Assembly (NCBI RefSeq): GCF_034927245.1
Contig: NZ_JAYFQK010000011.1
Span: 38,821-102,820, forward strand
DNA from: Desulfitobacterium_A sp034927245
Lineage (GTDB): Bacteria; Bacillota; Desulfitobacteriia; Desulfitobacteriales; Desulfitobacteriaceae
Length of the DNA stretch: 64,000 bases
Reading direction: 5' to 3'
Shown here: positions 17,441 to 25,469 of the stretch, in pieces
How positions within the stretch are numbered: position 1 is the stretch's first letter
Layout of the letters: each line of letters opens with the position of its first letter
Notes under the pieces: generated by a model
What the model saw: the letters and a program-made list of their open reading frames with translations, nothing else
Databases searched by the model: none
What the model was told of the DNA's origin: nothing
Program-made: the position numbers and the translations under genes

Positions 17441-18670
17441 ATGCATGAGGTATTAAAAAGGAATCTAGGTTATAAAATAGTTTCCCTGCTCTTGGCCATA
17501 TTATTTTGGCTCTGGGTGACAAATACAAATACAACACCCACGCAAACGTTGAATGGAGATCAAACATTAACGGTAACGTTGGTGACTAAAAATATTCCGA
17601 GTAATTCCATCGTGATGACAAAACTTCCCTCTGTTCGTGTTCGGCTGAAAGGAAATAATCCAAGCGTGAATGTCAATGATCTGTATACGTATGTTGATCT
17701 GTCAGGGGCGGATCCGGGTGAACATCAATATACAATCCAAATGGATCCCATCCCCGGGGTTCAAATCGTCGAACTGACTCCTAAAACGGTTAACTTAACG
17801 ATTGATACAGTTCAGGAAAAGATGCTTCCTGTTCAAGCGAATATTACCGGGACTCCTGCGGAAGGATTGATGGCAGGGGAGCCTATTATTAAACCTTCCA
17901 TTGTCAATGTTCGCGGGCCGGGTTCTGTTCTTGCAGGCTTAGACAAAGTTACCGTTGAGATGAGCATAGCCGAAGCTACGGAGTCAGTGACGAAATCGCT
18001 TCCCATTATGTTTAGAGATAAGCAAGGGCAAAGTATCTTTAGCTCAGCCCCGAATATGGAGACACTCTTTGCCAGTCCGGGGAGTGTTGAGGTTATCGTA
18101 CCCATTATGGCCAAGGATGCGGCCAGTAAGACGATCCCCGTAAGCATTAAAAGTGAAGGGGAACCGGCTGTAGGAATGAACTTGCGTTCGCTTCAGGCGG
18201 TGCCGGATCGGGTTCAGGTTTGGGGAAAACCCGGGGATTTGAATGCGATTAATGCACTTGACCTTGGGACGGTAAGCATCGCGGGCTTATCAGAGAATAA
18301 AACCTTTCAAATTAACTCCGAAAAAGTGAACCTTCCCGCGGGGGTTTCCATGAGTTCGGGCACAAACTTCACCGTGGTTGCCAGTATTGGGAAGGCAGCT
18401 CAAACGAAAACGCTGACAGATATGAATGTTGAAGTCAGAAATATCCCCAATGAATTGGTGCTTGATCAGCCCCCAGGTAAGATTGAGATTACGGTGGAAG
18501 CGATACCGGAAATTCTAAACCAATTAACAGCGGGTCAAATCTTACTCTGGGTTGATGCCGCAGGCCAAGCAGAAGGAAGCCATTCGGATGTAAAGGTCTA
18601 TTGGCAGCTTCCCTCGGGAGTAAAGATGATATCCACTCCCAGTGTTTCCTACAGTTTAAAAGTGAAATAG
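17441..18670 (+). CDS. cdaR: CdaR (YbbR-domain regulator of CdaA)
   Basis: A 409-residue protein. ATG 17441 is used because GGAGG sits 9 bases upstream, inside the end of cdaA, giving close coupling (2-bp gap). One N-terminal transmembrane helix (YKIVSLLLAILFWLWV) is followed by about four extracytoplasmic YbbR repeats, each marked by xPVxAxxxGxPAxG-type segments such as LPVQANITGTPAEG. CdaR binds CdaA from outside the membrane and modulates c-di-AMP synthesis. Downstream is the FAD oxidoreductase, then glmM. Confidence 0.92.
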   Translation: MHEVLKRNLGYKIVSLLLAILFWLWVTNTNTTPTQTLNGDQTLTVTLVTKNIPSNSIVMTKLPSVRVRLKGNNPSVNVNDLYTYVDLSGADPGEHQYTIQMDPIPGVQIVELTPKTVNLTIDTVQEKMLPVQANITGTPAEGLMAGEPIIKPSIVNVRGPGSVLAGLDKVTVEMSIAEATESVTKSLPIMFRDKQGQSIFSSAPNMETLFASPGSVEVIVPIMAKDAASKTIPVSIKSEGEPAVGMNLRSLQAVPDRVQVWGKPGDLNAINALDLGTVSIAGLSENKTFQINSEKVNLPAGVSMSSGTNFTVVASIGKAAQTKTLTDMNVEVRNIPNELVLDQPPGKIEITVEAIPEILNQLTAGQILLWVDAAGQAEGSHSDVKVYWQLPSGVKMISTPSVSYSLKVK

Positions 18671-18705
18671 TTAACTCGATGATCAAGTTATAGGAGGGTA
18701 TTGGG

Positions 18706-20310
18706 TTGGACCTCATTTGGACAAACTTTCGTGTACCTGTCGAGGAGGAAGAGTCCCTTCTCCCTTCCCAGATGGCCCATAAATTGAAAGTCCCGCCTCA
18801 ATCGATTTCAGGATTAAGAATTATCCGACGCTCACTGGATGCACGGAAGAAACCCCAGCTTTTTTTCTCCTATACCGTAATTTTTAACCTTGAATTGCCG
18901 CTTAAACAAATTCAACGGGTTTTAAGCCGAAATAGAGATCTGAAACAAAGGCCGGTTGAGGAACCGGTTTTTTTCCCATGTCCGGAGAAAAGATTAATCC
19001 ATCGTCCTATTGTTGTCGGAGCCGGTCCCGCTGGTTATTTTGCAGCTTTAGCACTGGCCAGAAACGGGTATGCTCCGCTCGTCCTTGAGCGAGGCGATGA
19101 GGTTATCGAGCGGACGCGGAAAGTAGACGAATTCTGGAAAACAGGGAACCTGGATACGGAAAGCAATGTGCAATTCGGGGAAGGCGGAGCAGGGACTTTC
19201 TCTGACGGCAAATTAACGACACGAATTTCCGATCGCCGGATTACAGATGTATTGCAGGCTTTTGTCAAGGCCGGGGCTCCGGCCGAAATACTCTTTCTCG
19301 CGAAAGCTCATATCGGAACGGATATTCTTAAAGAAGTGGTTCAAGGACTTCGCCAAGAAATTATTGCGTTAGGGGGAGAGGTCCGCTTTCGAACGAAGCT
19401 GACAGACCTCATAAAAGCAAATGGCAAAATGAAGGGTATCCGAGTCAATGGCAGCGAGGAAATCCCCGCAGAAACGGTGATACTGGCGATTGGGCACAGT
19501 GCTCGGGATACTTATGAAATGCTTTGGCACCGGGAAGTTCGCATTGAACAAAAGGCTTTTGCTATGGGGGTTAGAATTGAACATCCCCAAGAATTGATCA
19601 ATCTTTCCCAATACGGAGTAGAGGAACATCCAAAGCTTGGCCCGGCGGATTATCAGTTAACCTATAAGGATCAGCTGACAGGTCGGGGTGCCTATGCTTT
19701 TTGTATGTGTCCGGGAGGAAAAGTGGTTGCCGCAGCGTCAGAGGAAGAACGATTGGTGACCAACGGTATGAGCGAATATCGGCGGGACACAGGTGTTGCC
19801 AACAGCGCTCTGGTCGTTACCGTCGGTCAACCTGATTTTGGGAGCGGCCATCCTTTGGCAGGAATTGAGTTTCAGCGCCATTGGGAACATGAAGCCTTTT
19901 TAGCAGGCGGAAGAAATTATTATGCACCGGTGCAAGGTGTTCCCGATTTCTTAGCGTCTCGGGTGAGCGCAGATATTCCTTTCCCTTCAAGTTATATCCC
20001 AGGGGTAACCCCGGTTGATCTTCATCGCGTTTTAGCAAAACCGGTGAGTGAGGTCCTTGAGCGTGCCCTGATTTCTTTTGATCATAAGATTAAAGGTTTT
20101 GCGGGTGAAAATGCGGTGTTGACCGGTGTTGAGACGCGGACTAGTGCACCGATTAGGATGACGCGTGATGAAAACGGGGAATCATTAGGAATTATGGGCC
20201 TTTTCCCCGCCGGAGAAGGAGCCGGTTATGCCGGTGGAATTGTCAGTGCGGCGGTGGATGGCCTGCGGGCGGCGGAACGTTTGATGGCCCGGTATGCTCC
20301 ACCGACTTAA
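18706..20310 (+). CDS. FAD-dependent dehydrogenase (COG2509-like)
   Basis: A 534-residue protein starting at TTG 18706 behind AGGAGGG. An N-terminal THUMP-like accessory region (about 1-90) precedes an FAD-binding Rossmann motif (VVGAGPAGYFAALALARNG, about 104) and a GEGGAGTFSDGKLTTR segment, typical of this widespread uncharacterised dehydrogenase family. The C-terminal GLFPAGEGAGYAGGIVSAAVDGLRAAE closes the FAD site. Substrate and physiological role are unknown. Similar genes occur between cdaR and glmM in Peptococcaceae, which hints at a link with cell-wall precursor or redox control, though no direct evidence is visible here. Confidence 0.88.
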   Translation: MDLIWTNFRVPVEEEESLLPSQMAHKLKVPPQSISGLRIIRRSLDARKKPQLFFSYTVIFNLELPLKQIQRVLSRNRDLKQRPVEEPVFFPCPEKRLIHRPIVVGAGPAGYFAALALARNGYAPLVLERGDEVIERTRKVDEFWKTGNLDTESNVQFGEGGAGTFSDGKLTTRISDRRITDVLQAFVKAGAPAEILFLAKAHIGTDILKEVVQGLRQEIIALGGEVRFRTKLTDLIKANGKMKGIRVNGSEEIPAETVILAIGHSARDTYEMLWHREVRIEQKAFAMGVRIEHPQELINLSQYGVEEHPKLGPADYQLTYKDQLTGRGAYAFCMCPGGKVVAAASEEERLVTNGMSEYRRDTGVANSALVVTVGQPDFGSGHPLAGIEFQRHWEHEAFLAGGRNYYAPVQGVPDFLASRVSADIPFPSSYIPGVTPVDLHRVLAKPVSEVLERALISFDHKIKGFAGENAVLTGVETRTSAPIRMTRDENGESLGIMGLFPAGEGAGYAGGIVSAAVDGLRAAERLMARYAPPT

Positions 20311-20425
20311 ATGTTTGCTGAAAATCGTAACTTGAAGTAGAATAGTGAGCAGATACGATAACTTGGCATAGGATAAGATATGAAATTTCGAAGATAGAAC
20401 ATATAACTCAGGAAGGGGTATAAGC

Positions 20426-21760
20426 TTGGGTAGATTATTTGGAACGGATGGAGTTCGTGGTATTGCCAATCAAGAATTAACGCCGAACATTGCTTTTCGT
20501 TTAGGGCAAGCGGGGGCATATGTATTAAGCAAAGAACATCCCCATCCCCGGATTATTATTGGTAAGGATACACGAATTTCCGGGGATATGCTGGAAGCGG
20601 CATTGATTGCCGGAATTTGTTCCGTGGGTGCCGATGTATTACGGGTCGGCGTTCTGCCGACACCGGGGATTGCTTTTTTGACACGAACAATGGATGTGAG
20701 TGCCGGTGTTGTTATTTCGGCCTCCCATAATCCGGTGCAGGATAACGGAATTAAGTTCTTTTCCTCCACGGGATTTAAACTGCCGGATGCTATAGAAGAT
20801 GAAATTCAAGCCGTTTTTGAAAGTGAGGAAAAACCCTGGGATGTCCCCATCGGCGGTGAGGTGGGCCGGGTTATTGAAATACGGGATGCGGAGCGGCGTT
20901 ATATCGATTTTCTAAAGTCTACGGTGGGCCGTCTTGAAGGACTTCGAATTGTCTTAGATACGGCAAACGGTGCTGCTTCTCGAGTAGGCCCAATGCTTTT
21001 GGAAGAGTTAGGCGTAGAGGTTATACCCATCTGCAATCACCCTGATGGCGTGAATATTAATGCCGGCTGCGGTTCAACCCACCCGGCGGCATTGCAGAAA
21101 GCCGTACTTGAGCATAAGGCTGATTTAGGGTTAGCCAACGATGGGGATGCGGATCGTTTGATTGCCGTAGACGAGAACGGTAAGGTTGTCGACGGTGATT
21201 TTATTATGCTGATCTGTGCGCTTGCTCTAAAGGCTAAAGGTAAATTAGCCGAAAATGCGCTTGTTGTGACCGTTATGAGCAACCTTGGTTTGAAAATTGC
21301 CCTTAAGAAGGCGGGAATCGATGTTCATGAGACACAGGTCGGTGACCGCTATGTTATGGAGGAACTCCTGCGCAGCGGTGCTAAACTCGGCGGGGAACAA
21401 TCCGGGCATATTATTTTCTTAGATCATAATACGACAGGTGATGGCTTGCTTACGGCGATTCAGCTTCTTACCGTTATTAAGGAACAGGGAAAACCTTTAG
21501 GAACCCTGGCCTCGCAGATGCAGCGGCTGCCGCAAGTGCTGATCAATACTCGGGTTGAAGACAAAGAAAAATCGATGAACCATCCTGTGCTTTTGGAGAA
21601 GGTCGAAGAAGTTAGGGCAGCTTTAGGGGATAATGGACGTATTCTTGTCCGTCCATCGGGAACAGAACCGCTGGTCCGTGTTATGGTGGAAGGCCCTGAT
21701 CAGGAGCACCTTAAAGTTTTGGCTCAATCGGTTGTTGAGGTTATCCAAAAATTGGTGTAG
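20426..21760 (+). CDS. glmM: Phosphoglucosamine mutase
   Basis: A 444-residue enzyme with start TTG 20426 behind GAAGGGGT; the protein then begins with the conserved GRLFGTDGVRG. The phosphoserine loop SASHNPVQDNGIKFF (about residue 100), the metal-binding DGDADR (about 240), the sugar-binding GEQSGH (about 327) and the phosphate-binding RPSGTEPLVRVM (about 410) are all intact. It converts glucosamine-6-phosphate to glucosamine-1-phosphate for UDP-GlcNAc. It lies downstream of cdaA-cdaR and upstream of glmS, uniting two consecutive steps of amino-sugar synthesis. Confidence 0.97.
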   Translation: MGRLFGTDGVRGIANQELTPNIAFRLGQAGAYVLSKEHPHPRIIIGKDTRISGDMLEAALIAGICSVGADVLRVGVLPTPGIAFLTRTMDVSAGVVISASHNPVQDNGIKFFSSTGFKLPDAIEDEIQAVFESEEKPWDVPIGGEVGRVIEIRDAERRYIDFLKSTVGRLEGLRIVLDTANGAASRVGPMLLEELGVEVIPICNHPDGVNINAGCGSTHPAALQKAVLEHKADLGLANDGDADRLIAVDENGKVVDGDFIMLICALALKAKGKLAENALVVTVMSNLGLKIALKKAGIDVHETQVGDRYVMEELLRSGAKLGGEQSGHIIFLDHNTTGDGLLTAIQLLTVIKEQGKPLGTLASQMQRLPQVLINTRVEDKEKSMNHPVLLEKVEEVRAALGDNGRILVRPSGTEPLVRVMVEGPDQEHLKVLAQSVVEVIQKLV

Positions 21761-21837
21761 CTATTTTAAGGAAATCGCGTATAATGGTTCGTGTACTTTG
21801 ATATTATGAATTATATTAATGGCATGATTATAAGTAC

Positions 21838-21915
21838 ATGAACCTCAACTTTTTATTAATTATATTAGTTAAATAAAAAGTTAAATTTTGCACTAATTAA
21901 GGAATGAGGTTCTGT
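21838..21915 (+). promoter_or_regulatory. Nested inverted repeats between glmM and the glmS ribozyme
   Basis: The perfect 11-bp repeat AACTTTTTATT ... AATAAAAAGTT is nested inside GAACCTCA ... TGAGGTTC. Transcribed, it would fold as a long A/U-rich hairpin with an outer clamp. It may be a processing site or weak terminator after glmM, or a leader structure of glmS. No uracil tract follows directly. Confidence 0.4.
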
Positions 21916-22004
21916 AAAGGAGTGATGCGGCAGGAAGAAGAGATATTTTAGAAGGTATAAATGAGGTATAAATAAGGTAAGGGTTTAGAAATAATTTTGG
22001 CTGT

Positions 22005-22190
22005 TCCTTAAAGCGCCTGAACCGTAATTGGACTCCGGGATCGAAGACAGATCTGGTAGAGAATGCGGTTGACGAGGAAGAGGGTTATCGAAGTTTTCGG
22101 CGGGTCCCTCTCGGTGATTTGACATCGTAAGGCTTATGACAAAATCGCGAAGCAATTTGCGACACAAAACGTAAGCTTCAAGACAGGGGG
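22005..22190 (+). ncRNA. glmS ribozyme (glucosamine-6-phosphate riboswitch)
   Basis: The conserved core is visible: AAGCGCCTGAACCG (22011-22024) with the cleavage site between A22012 and G22013, then GGTTGACGAGGAAGAGGGTTATCGAAG and TTTTCGGCGGGTCCCTC (from about 22068), matching the P2-P2.1-P3 core of glmS ribozymes. It lies in the glmS leader. Glucosamine-6-phosphate acts as the catalytic cofactor for self-cleavage, and the processed mRNA is degraded, so product represses glmS. The 3' boundary, including P3/P4, is approximate. Confidence 0.93.
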
Positions 22191-22318
22191 AAAGTGTATT
22201 CATTTAAACCCCTTAGTTAATTGTGGCCAAGATTTTTTCTAAGTCGCCAAAATGGTGGCTTTTTTTGTATTTAATATTTAATAAGTTACTGTTACTGTTG
22301 AGAGGAGAGAAAAGATCC

Positions 22319-24139
22319 ATGTGTGGAATCGTTGGTTATATCGGAAAACAACCGGCTGTCCCTGTACTTTTGGAGGGGCTAAAAAAACTGGAATATCGAG
22401 GTTATGACTCTGCAGGAGTCGCTGTTTTGGATGACAAGATCATGACGTGCAAGACTGTAGGAAAATTAGCCGCTTTAGAGGAAAAACTCGGTCAGAACTA
22501 TTCGCAAACCAGTATCGGAATCGGACATACTCGCTGGGCAACCCATGGCCGTCCATCGGATATTAATTCTCATCCCCATATGGATACGGCTGAGCAGTTT
22601 TCAGTTGTCCATAACGGTATTATTGAGAACTACCTTGAATTAAAGGAAGGATTGATGGAAGAAGGTCATCAATTCATTTCGGAAACAGACACAGAAGTTC
22701 TTCCCCACCTTGTCAGCCATTACTATGAAGGGGATCTGGAGGCTGCTGTTCGTAAAGTTTTAAGGGATGTGCGGGGTTCTTTTGCCTTTGTTGTAATGAG
22801 CCGTCAAAATCCGGATATGCTCGTGGCGGCACGTAAGGACAGTCCTATGGTTGTCGGTTTGGGTGAGGGAGAATACTTTGTTGCCAGTGATATTCCGGCG
22901 ATTTTGAACTATACCCGTAAAACCTATATTATCGAAGATGGAGAAATGGTTGTTCTGACCAGAGACGGGGTCAAAGTCACCGATTTTGACGGTAACCCTC
23001 ACTCAAAAGAAGTCTATGAAGTGAAGTGGGATGCAGTCGCCGCGGAAAAAGGCGGTTATGACCATTTCATGCTTAAAGAGATTTTTGAACAACCCAAGGC
23101 ATTGCGCGATACGATGAGCGGTCGTTTAGGGGAACAAGAGGTCAAACTCCAAGAATTCAATCTGAGTGCCGAAGAGGTCAATGATCTTCGCAAAGTGTTC
23201 ATTGTCGCTTGCGGAACGGCATGGCATGCCGGTTTAGTCGGCAAAACATTGATTGAACGATGGGTGCGCATTCCGGTAGAAGTAGATATTGCTTCGGAAT
23301 TTCGCTATCGTTCTCCCTTAGTGGATGAGCACACTTTAGTTGTGGTTATCAGCCAATCCGGAGAAACGGCAGACACGATGGCAGCGCTTCGTGAAGCGAA
23401 AAAACTGGGGGCTCACGTTGTCGCGGTGACGAACGTGGTCGGCAGTTCTGTTTCCCGCGAAGCCCATGATGTGATTTATACTTGGGCAGGGCCTGAAATT
23501 GCAGTAGCATCTACGAAAGCCTATACTACTCAGTTGGAAGGTATGGTCTTACTCGGCCTTTATCTCGCGCAGACCCGCGGAACCATGACGCCTGAGAAGA
23601 TCGGGGAAGTGGTCAGCGCTCTCAAAGAGATACCGGATCAAACAGAAGAAATATTAGAGCAAGCTAAGGATATCAAGGATTTTGCTCAATCTTTCGTAGA
23701 AGTGGAAGATACGTTCTTCATTGGCCGAAGCCTGGATTGGAATGTAGCTATGGAAGGCGCTCTGAAATTGAAGGAAATTTCCTATATCCATGCGGAAGCT
23801 TATGCTGCCGGGGAGCTCAAACATGGTACCCTTGCTTTGATTACCGAGAAGACGCCGGTTATCGCCATAGCTACCCAAATGGATGTCTATGATAAAACGG
23901 TATCAAATGTTAAAGAGGTCAAAGCCCGGGATGCCAAGGTTATCGGGATTACCTTCAAAGGAAACAGAGATTTAGGTAAGTCGGTGGATCATGTGATCTA
24001 TTTGCCAAAAACAGTGGCTGAGCTCGCTCCTATCCTGACCGTTATTCCGCTTCAGCTTCTTGCTTATTATGTTGCTGTGGCAAGGGGTTGTGACGTTGAT
24101 AAGCCAAGAAATTTGGCGAAGAGCGTTACGGTGGAGTAG
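22319..24139 (+). CDS. glmS: Glutamine-fructose-6-phosphate aminotransferase (GlmS)
   Basis: A 606-residue enzyme. ATG 22319 is required because the glutaminase uses the N-terminal Cys (MCGIVGYIG); GAGAGGAGAG lies upstream. The Ntn glutaminase domain (about 1-230) is followed by two SIS domains with ISQSGETADT and STKAYTTQ loops and the conserved C-terminus KPRNLAKSVTVE. It makes glucosamine-6-phosphate from fructose-6-phosphate and glutamine. The extreme 3' end of glmS is the sequence recognised by TnsD of Tn7, and a Tn7-like element begins 28 bp after this stop codon. Confidence 0.98.
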   Translation: MCGIVGYIGKQPAVPVLLEGLKKLEYRGYDSAGVAVLDDKIMTCKTVGKLAALEEKLGQNYSQTSIGIGHTRWATHGRPSDINSHPHMDTAEQFSVVHNGIIENYLELKEGLMEEGHQFISETDTEVLPHLVSHYYEGDLEAAVRKVLRDVRGSFAFVVMSRQNPDMLVAARKDSPMVVGLGEGEYFVASDIPAILNYTRKTYIIEDGEMVVLTRDGVKVTDFDGNPHSKEVYEVKWDAVAAEKGGYDHFMLKEIFEQPKALRDTMSGRLGEQEVKLQEFNLSAEEVNDLRKVFIVACGTAWHAGLVGKTLIERWVRIPVEVDIASEFRYRSPLVDEHTLVVVISQSGETADTMAALREAKKLGAHVVAVTNVVGSSVSREAHDVIYTWAGPEIAVASTKAYTTQLEGMVLLGLYLAQTRGTMTPEKIGEVVSALKEIPDQTEEILEQAKDIKDFAQSFVEVEDTFFIGRSLDWNVAMEGALKLKEISYIHAEAYAAGELKHGTLALITEKTPVIAIATQMDVYDKTVSNVKEVKARDAKVIGITFKGNRDLGKSVDHVIYLPKTVAELAPILTVIPLQLLAYYVAVARGCDVDKPRNLAKSVTVE

Positions 24140-24167
24140 GTGGGGAGTTTTTAAATCGGATTGTTGT

Positions 24168-24235
24168 TGTGAGTTATATTTAATTTTGTCATAACTTATA
24201 ACTATATTTGTCGTAAGTTATAATACCATTTTGTC
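24168..24235 (+). repeat. glmS-proximal transposon end with packed TnsB-site-like repeats
   Basis: Three copies of an [A/T]TTTGTC[A/G]TA motif lie at 24184, 24206 and 24229 at 22-23 bp spacing, and a fourth occurs alone at 24379. Tightly packed sites at the glmS-proximal end resemble the right end of Tn7. The assignment as TnsB-binding sites is by analogy. Confidence 0.75.
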
Positions 24236-24249
24236 GTAGAATTTATGCG

Positions 24250-24284
24250 ATCCCGTAACGGCTAAACCCGCACCGTTATGGGAT
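24250..24284 (+). terminator. Hairpin just inside the transposon end
   Basis: ATCCCGTAACGG (24250-24261) pairs with CCGTTATGGGAT (24273-24284), with one G-U pair, followed by TTGTATTTATC. It may terminate glmS readthrough entering the element. The T-run is imperfect. Confidence 0.45.
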
Positions 24285-24547
24285 TTGTATTTATCATTGG
24301 TTTCCAATATACATATGTTTTAAATTCAACTTTTACAAAGAAGACACATGAAAATGTATGAAGTTCAATTATATTTATTTTTGTCATAATCTGAGAAGTG
24401 TTAAAAAGGAATAGAGTTGTGAACCGACTAATAAAGTGCTAACTGGATATAGTTGTAAAAAGGCGTGAAATTAAAATCTGTAGATTTGGAATAAAGTTTG
24501 TCCAATCTTCCCTATCCTTTAATTAGGAATAGTTTAAGAGATAGAAT

Positions 24548-24594
24548 TTGAAGCCCCATTCCGATTGTTCAATATAATGGGAATGGGGCTTCAA
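24548..24594. repeat. 15-bp perfect inverted repeat
   Basis: TTGAAGCCCCATTCC (24548-24562) and GGAATGGGGCTTCAA (24580-24594) are perfect complements around a 17-nt loop. No U-tract follows on the + strand (AAAAATA follows), so it is not a canonical terminator. It could be a small mobile-element remnant or a protein-binding dyad. Confidence 0.6.
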
Positions 24595-24750
24595 AAAATA
24601 TCGTAGTAATTTCTTTGATAGAAATAATGGGGGAGTAATAGTTTCAACTTTTATTTACGGCTAGTAATAGTGGATGAAATGAAAACCATATTTTTTTGTA
24701 CGTGGTAAAATCTCAATTGTTCTTCAACACTAGGGCAGAATATAGATTTG

Positions 24751-24781
24751 GATGGGGTGAAATTTCCCTCGCCTCCACCAA
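24751..24781 (+). other. Possible tmRNA (ssrA) 3'-end fragment
   Basis: GGATGGGG...CCCTCGCCTCCACCA resembles the T-arm and acceptor end of bacterial tmRNA, which typically finishes CGCCTCCACCA. The T-loop is degenerate (TGAAATTT instead of TTCGAAT-like) and no upstream ssrA sequence is seen. The 3' end of ssrA is a common integrase attachment site, so this may be an att-site relic. Chance similarity is possible. Confidence 0.35.
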
Positions 24782-25469
24782 TCGTATATACAAAAGAAAT
24801 GATAAGTGTTACTTAACCCAAAAGTTTGCCACGTTGGCAAGGTTATGCTTCCAATAATAGGCCTACTTCTGTGGGTCTATTTTATTTGTACTTTGGGAAG
24901 TTACATGCTTCTTGATAGGCAAATGAGGATTAAGAAAGAATCAAAAAAGGCCATTTAATCCTACATGCCTAGAGAACGACTGGAGGCAAAGCAATGGGAA
25001 TCTTTATGTGGAGGACAAAGAACCTAAAGTCAATTTGGGTTCTTTGTTCATTTTAATACTTAAACTGTTTTTTCTGATTTTCATAAATATCCTATCACCG
25101 CATCCGAAGCAAAGATTGGTGTTCACTCTGCAAAGTTAGCGGATGGCCTGGTGTGTCGAAAGATGAGTTGGTTGAATACGTAAGATCCTTAATATTTGTA
25201 GAAATTTTTTTATATAAGACAGGTTTCCCCTCATTTTGCAAGTAAGATGTGAGATGATTAGGTTATCTTGAGATATATTGGCGTGTCAAAGCCCTAGAGT
25301 ACGAACCGAATCTTGCCCTGGAGATGGATATTATGTCTATAATGCGAACCTTATAAGTAGTACGGGATGCTTTTGTTAATAGCAATAATGCGATATTCGA
25401 CTTTAAAAATGGCATATTATCAAACTTGGAGATAAATAGATAACAATCTAGGCCGAAGGAGAGGCGGAT

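Larger units (their letters stand above)
24286..25469. other. Gene-free 1.2-kb stretch upstream of the OLD nuclease gene
   Basis: No convincing ORF is present. It holds an isolated TnsB-site-like motif (24379), a large inverted repeat (24548-24594), a fragment resembling the 3' end of tmRNA (24751-24781) and a short hairpin AAAGAACC/GGGTTCTTT (about 25017-25045). The last 100 bp are AT-rich and probably contain the promoter of the OLD-UvrD pair, with GGAGAGG just before ATG 25470. Confidence 0.5.

Noticed and set aside
22223..22318. N-terminal extension of GlmS
   Set aside because: GlmS needs its Cys right after the initiator Met, so ATG 22319 is the true start; the upstream codons are leader sequence.
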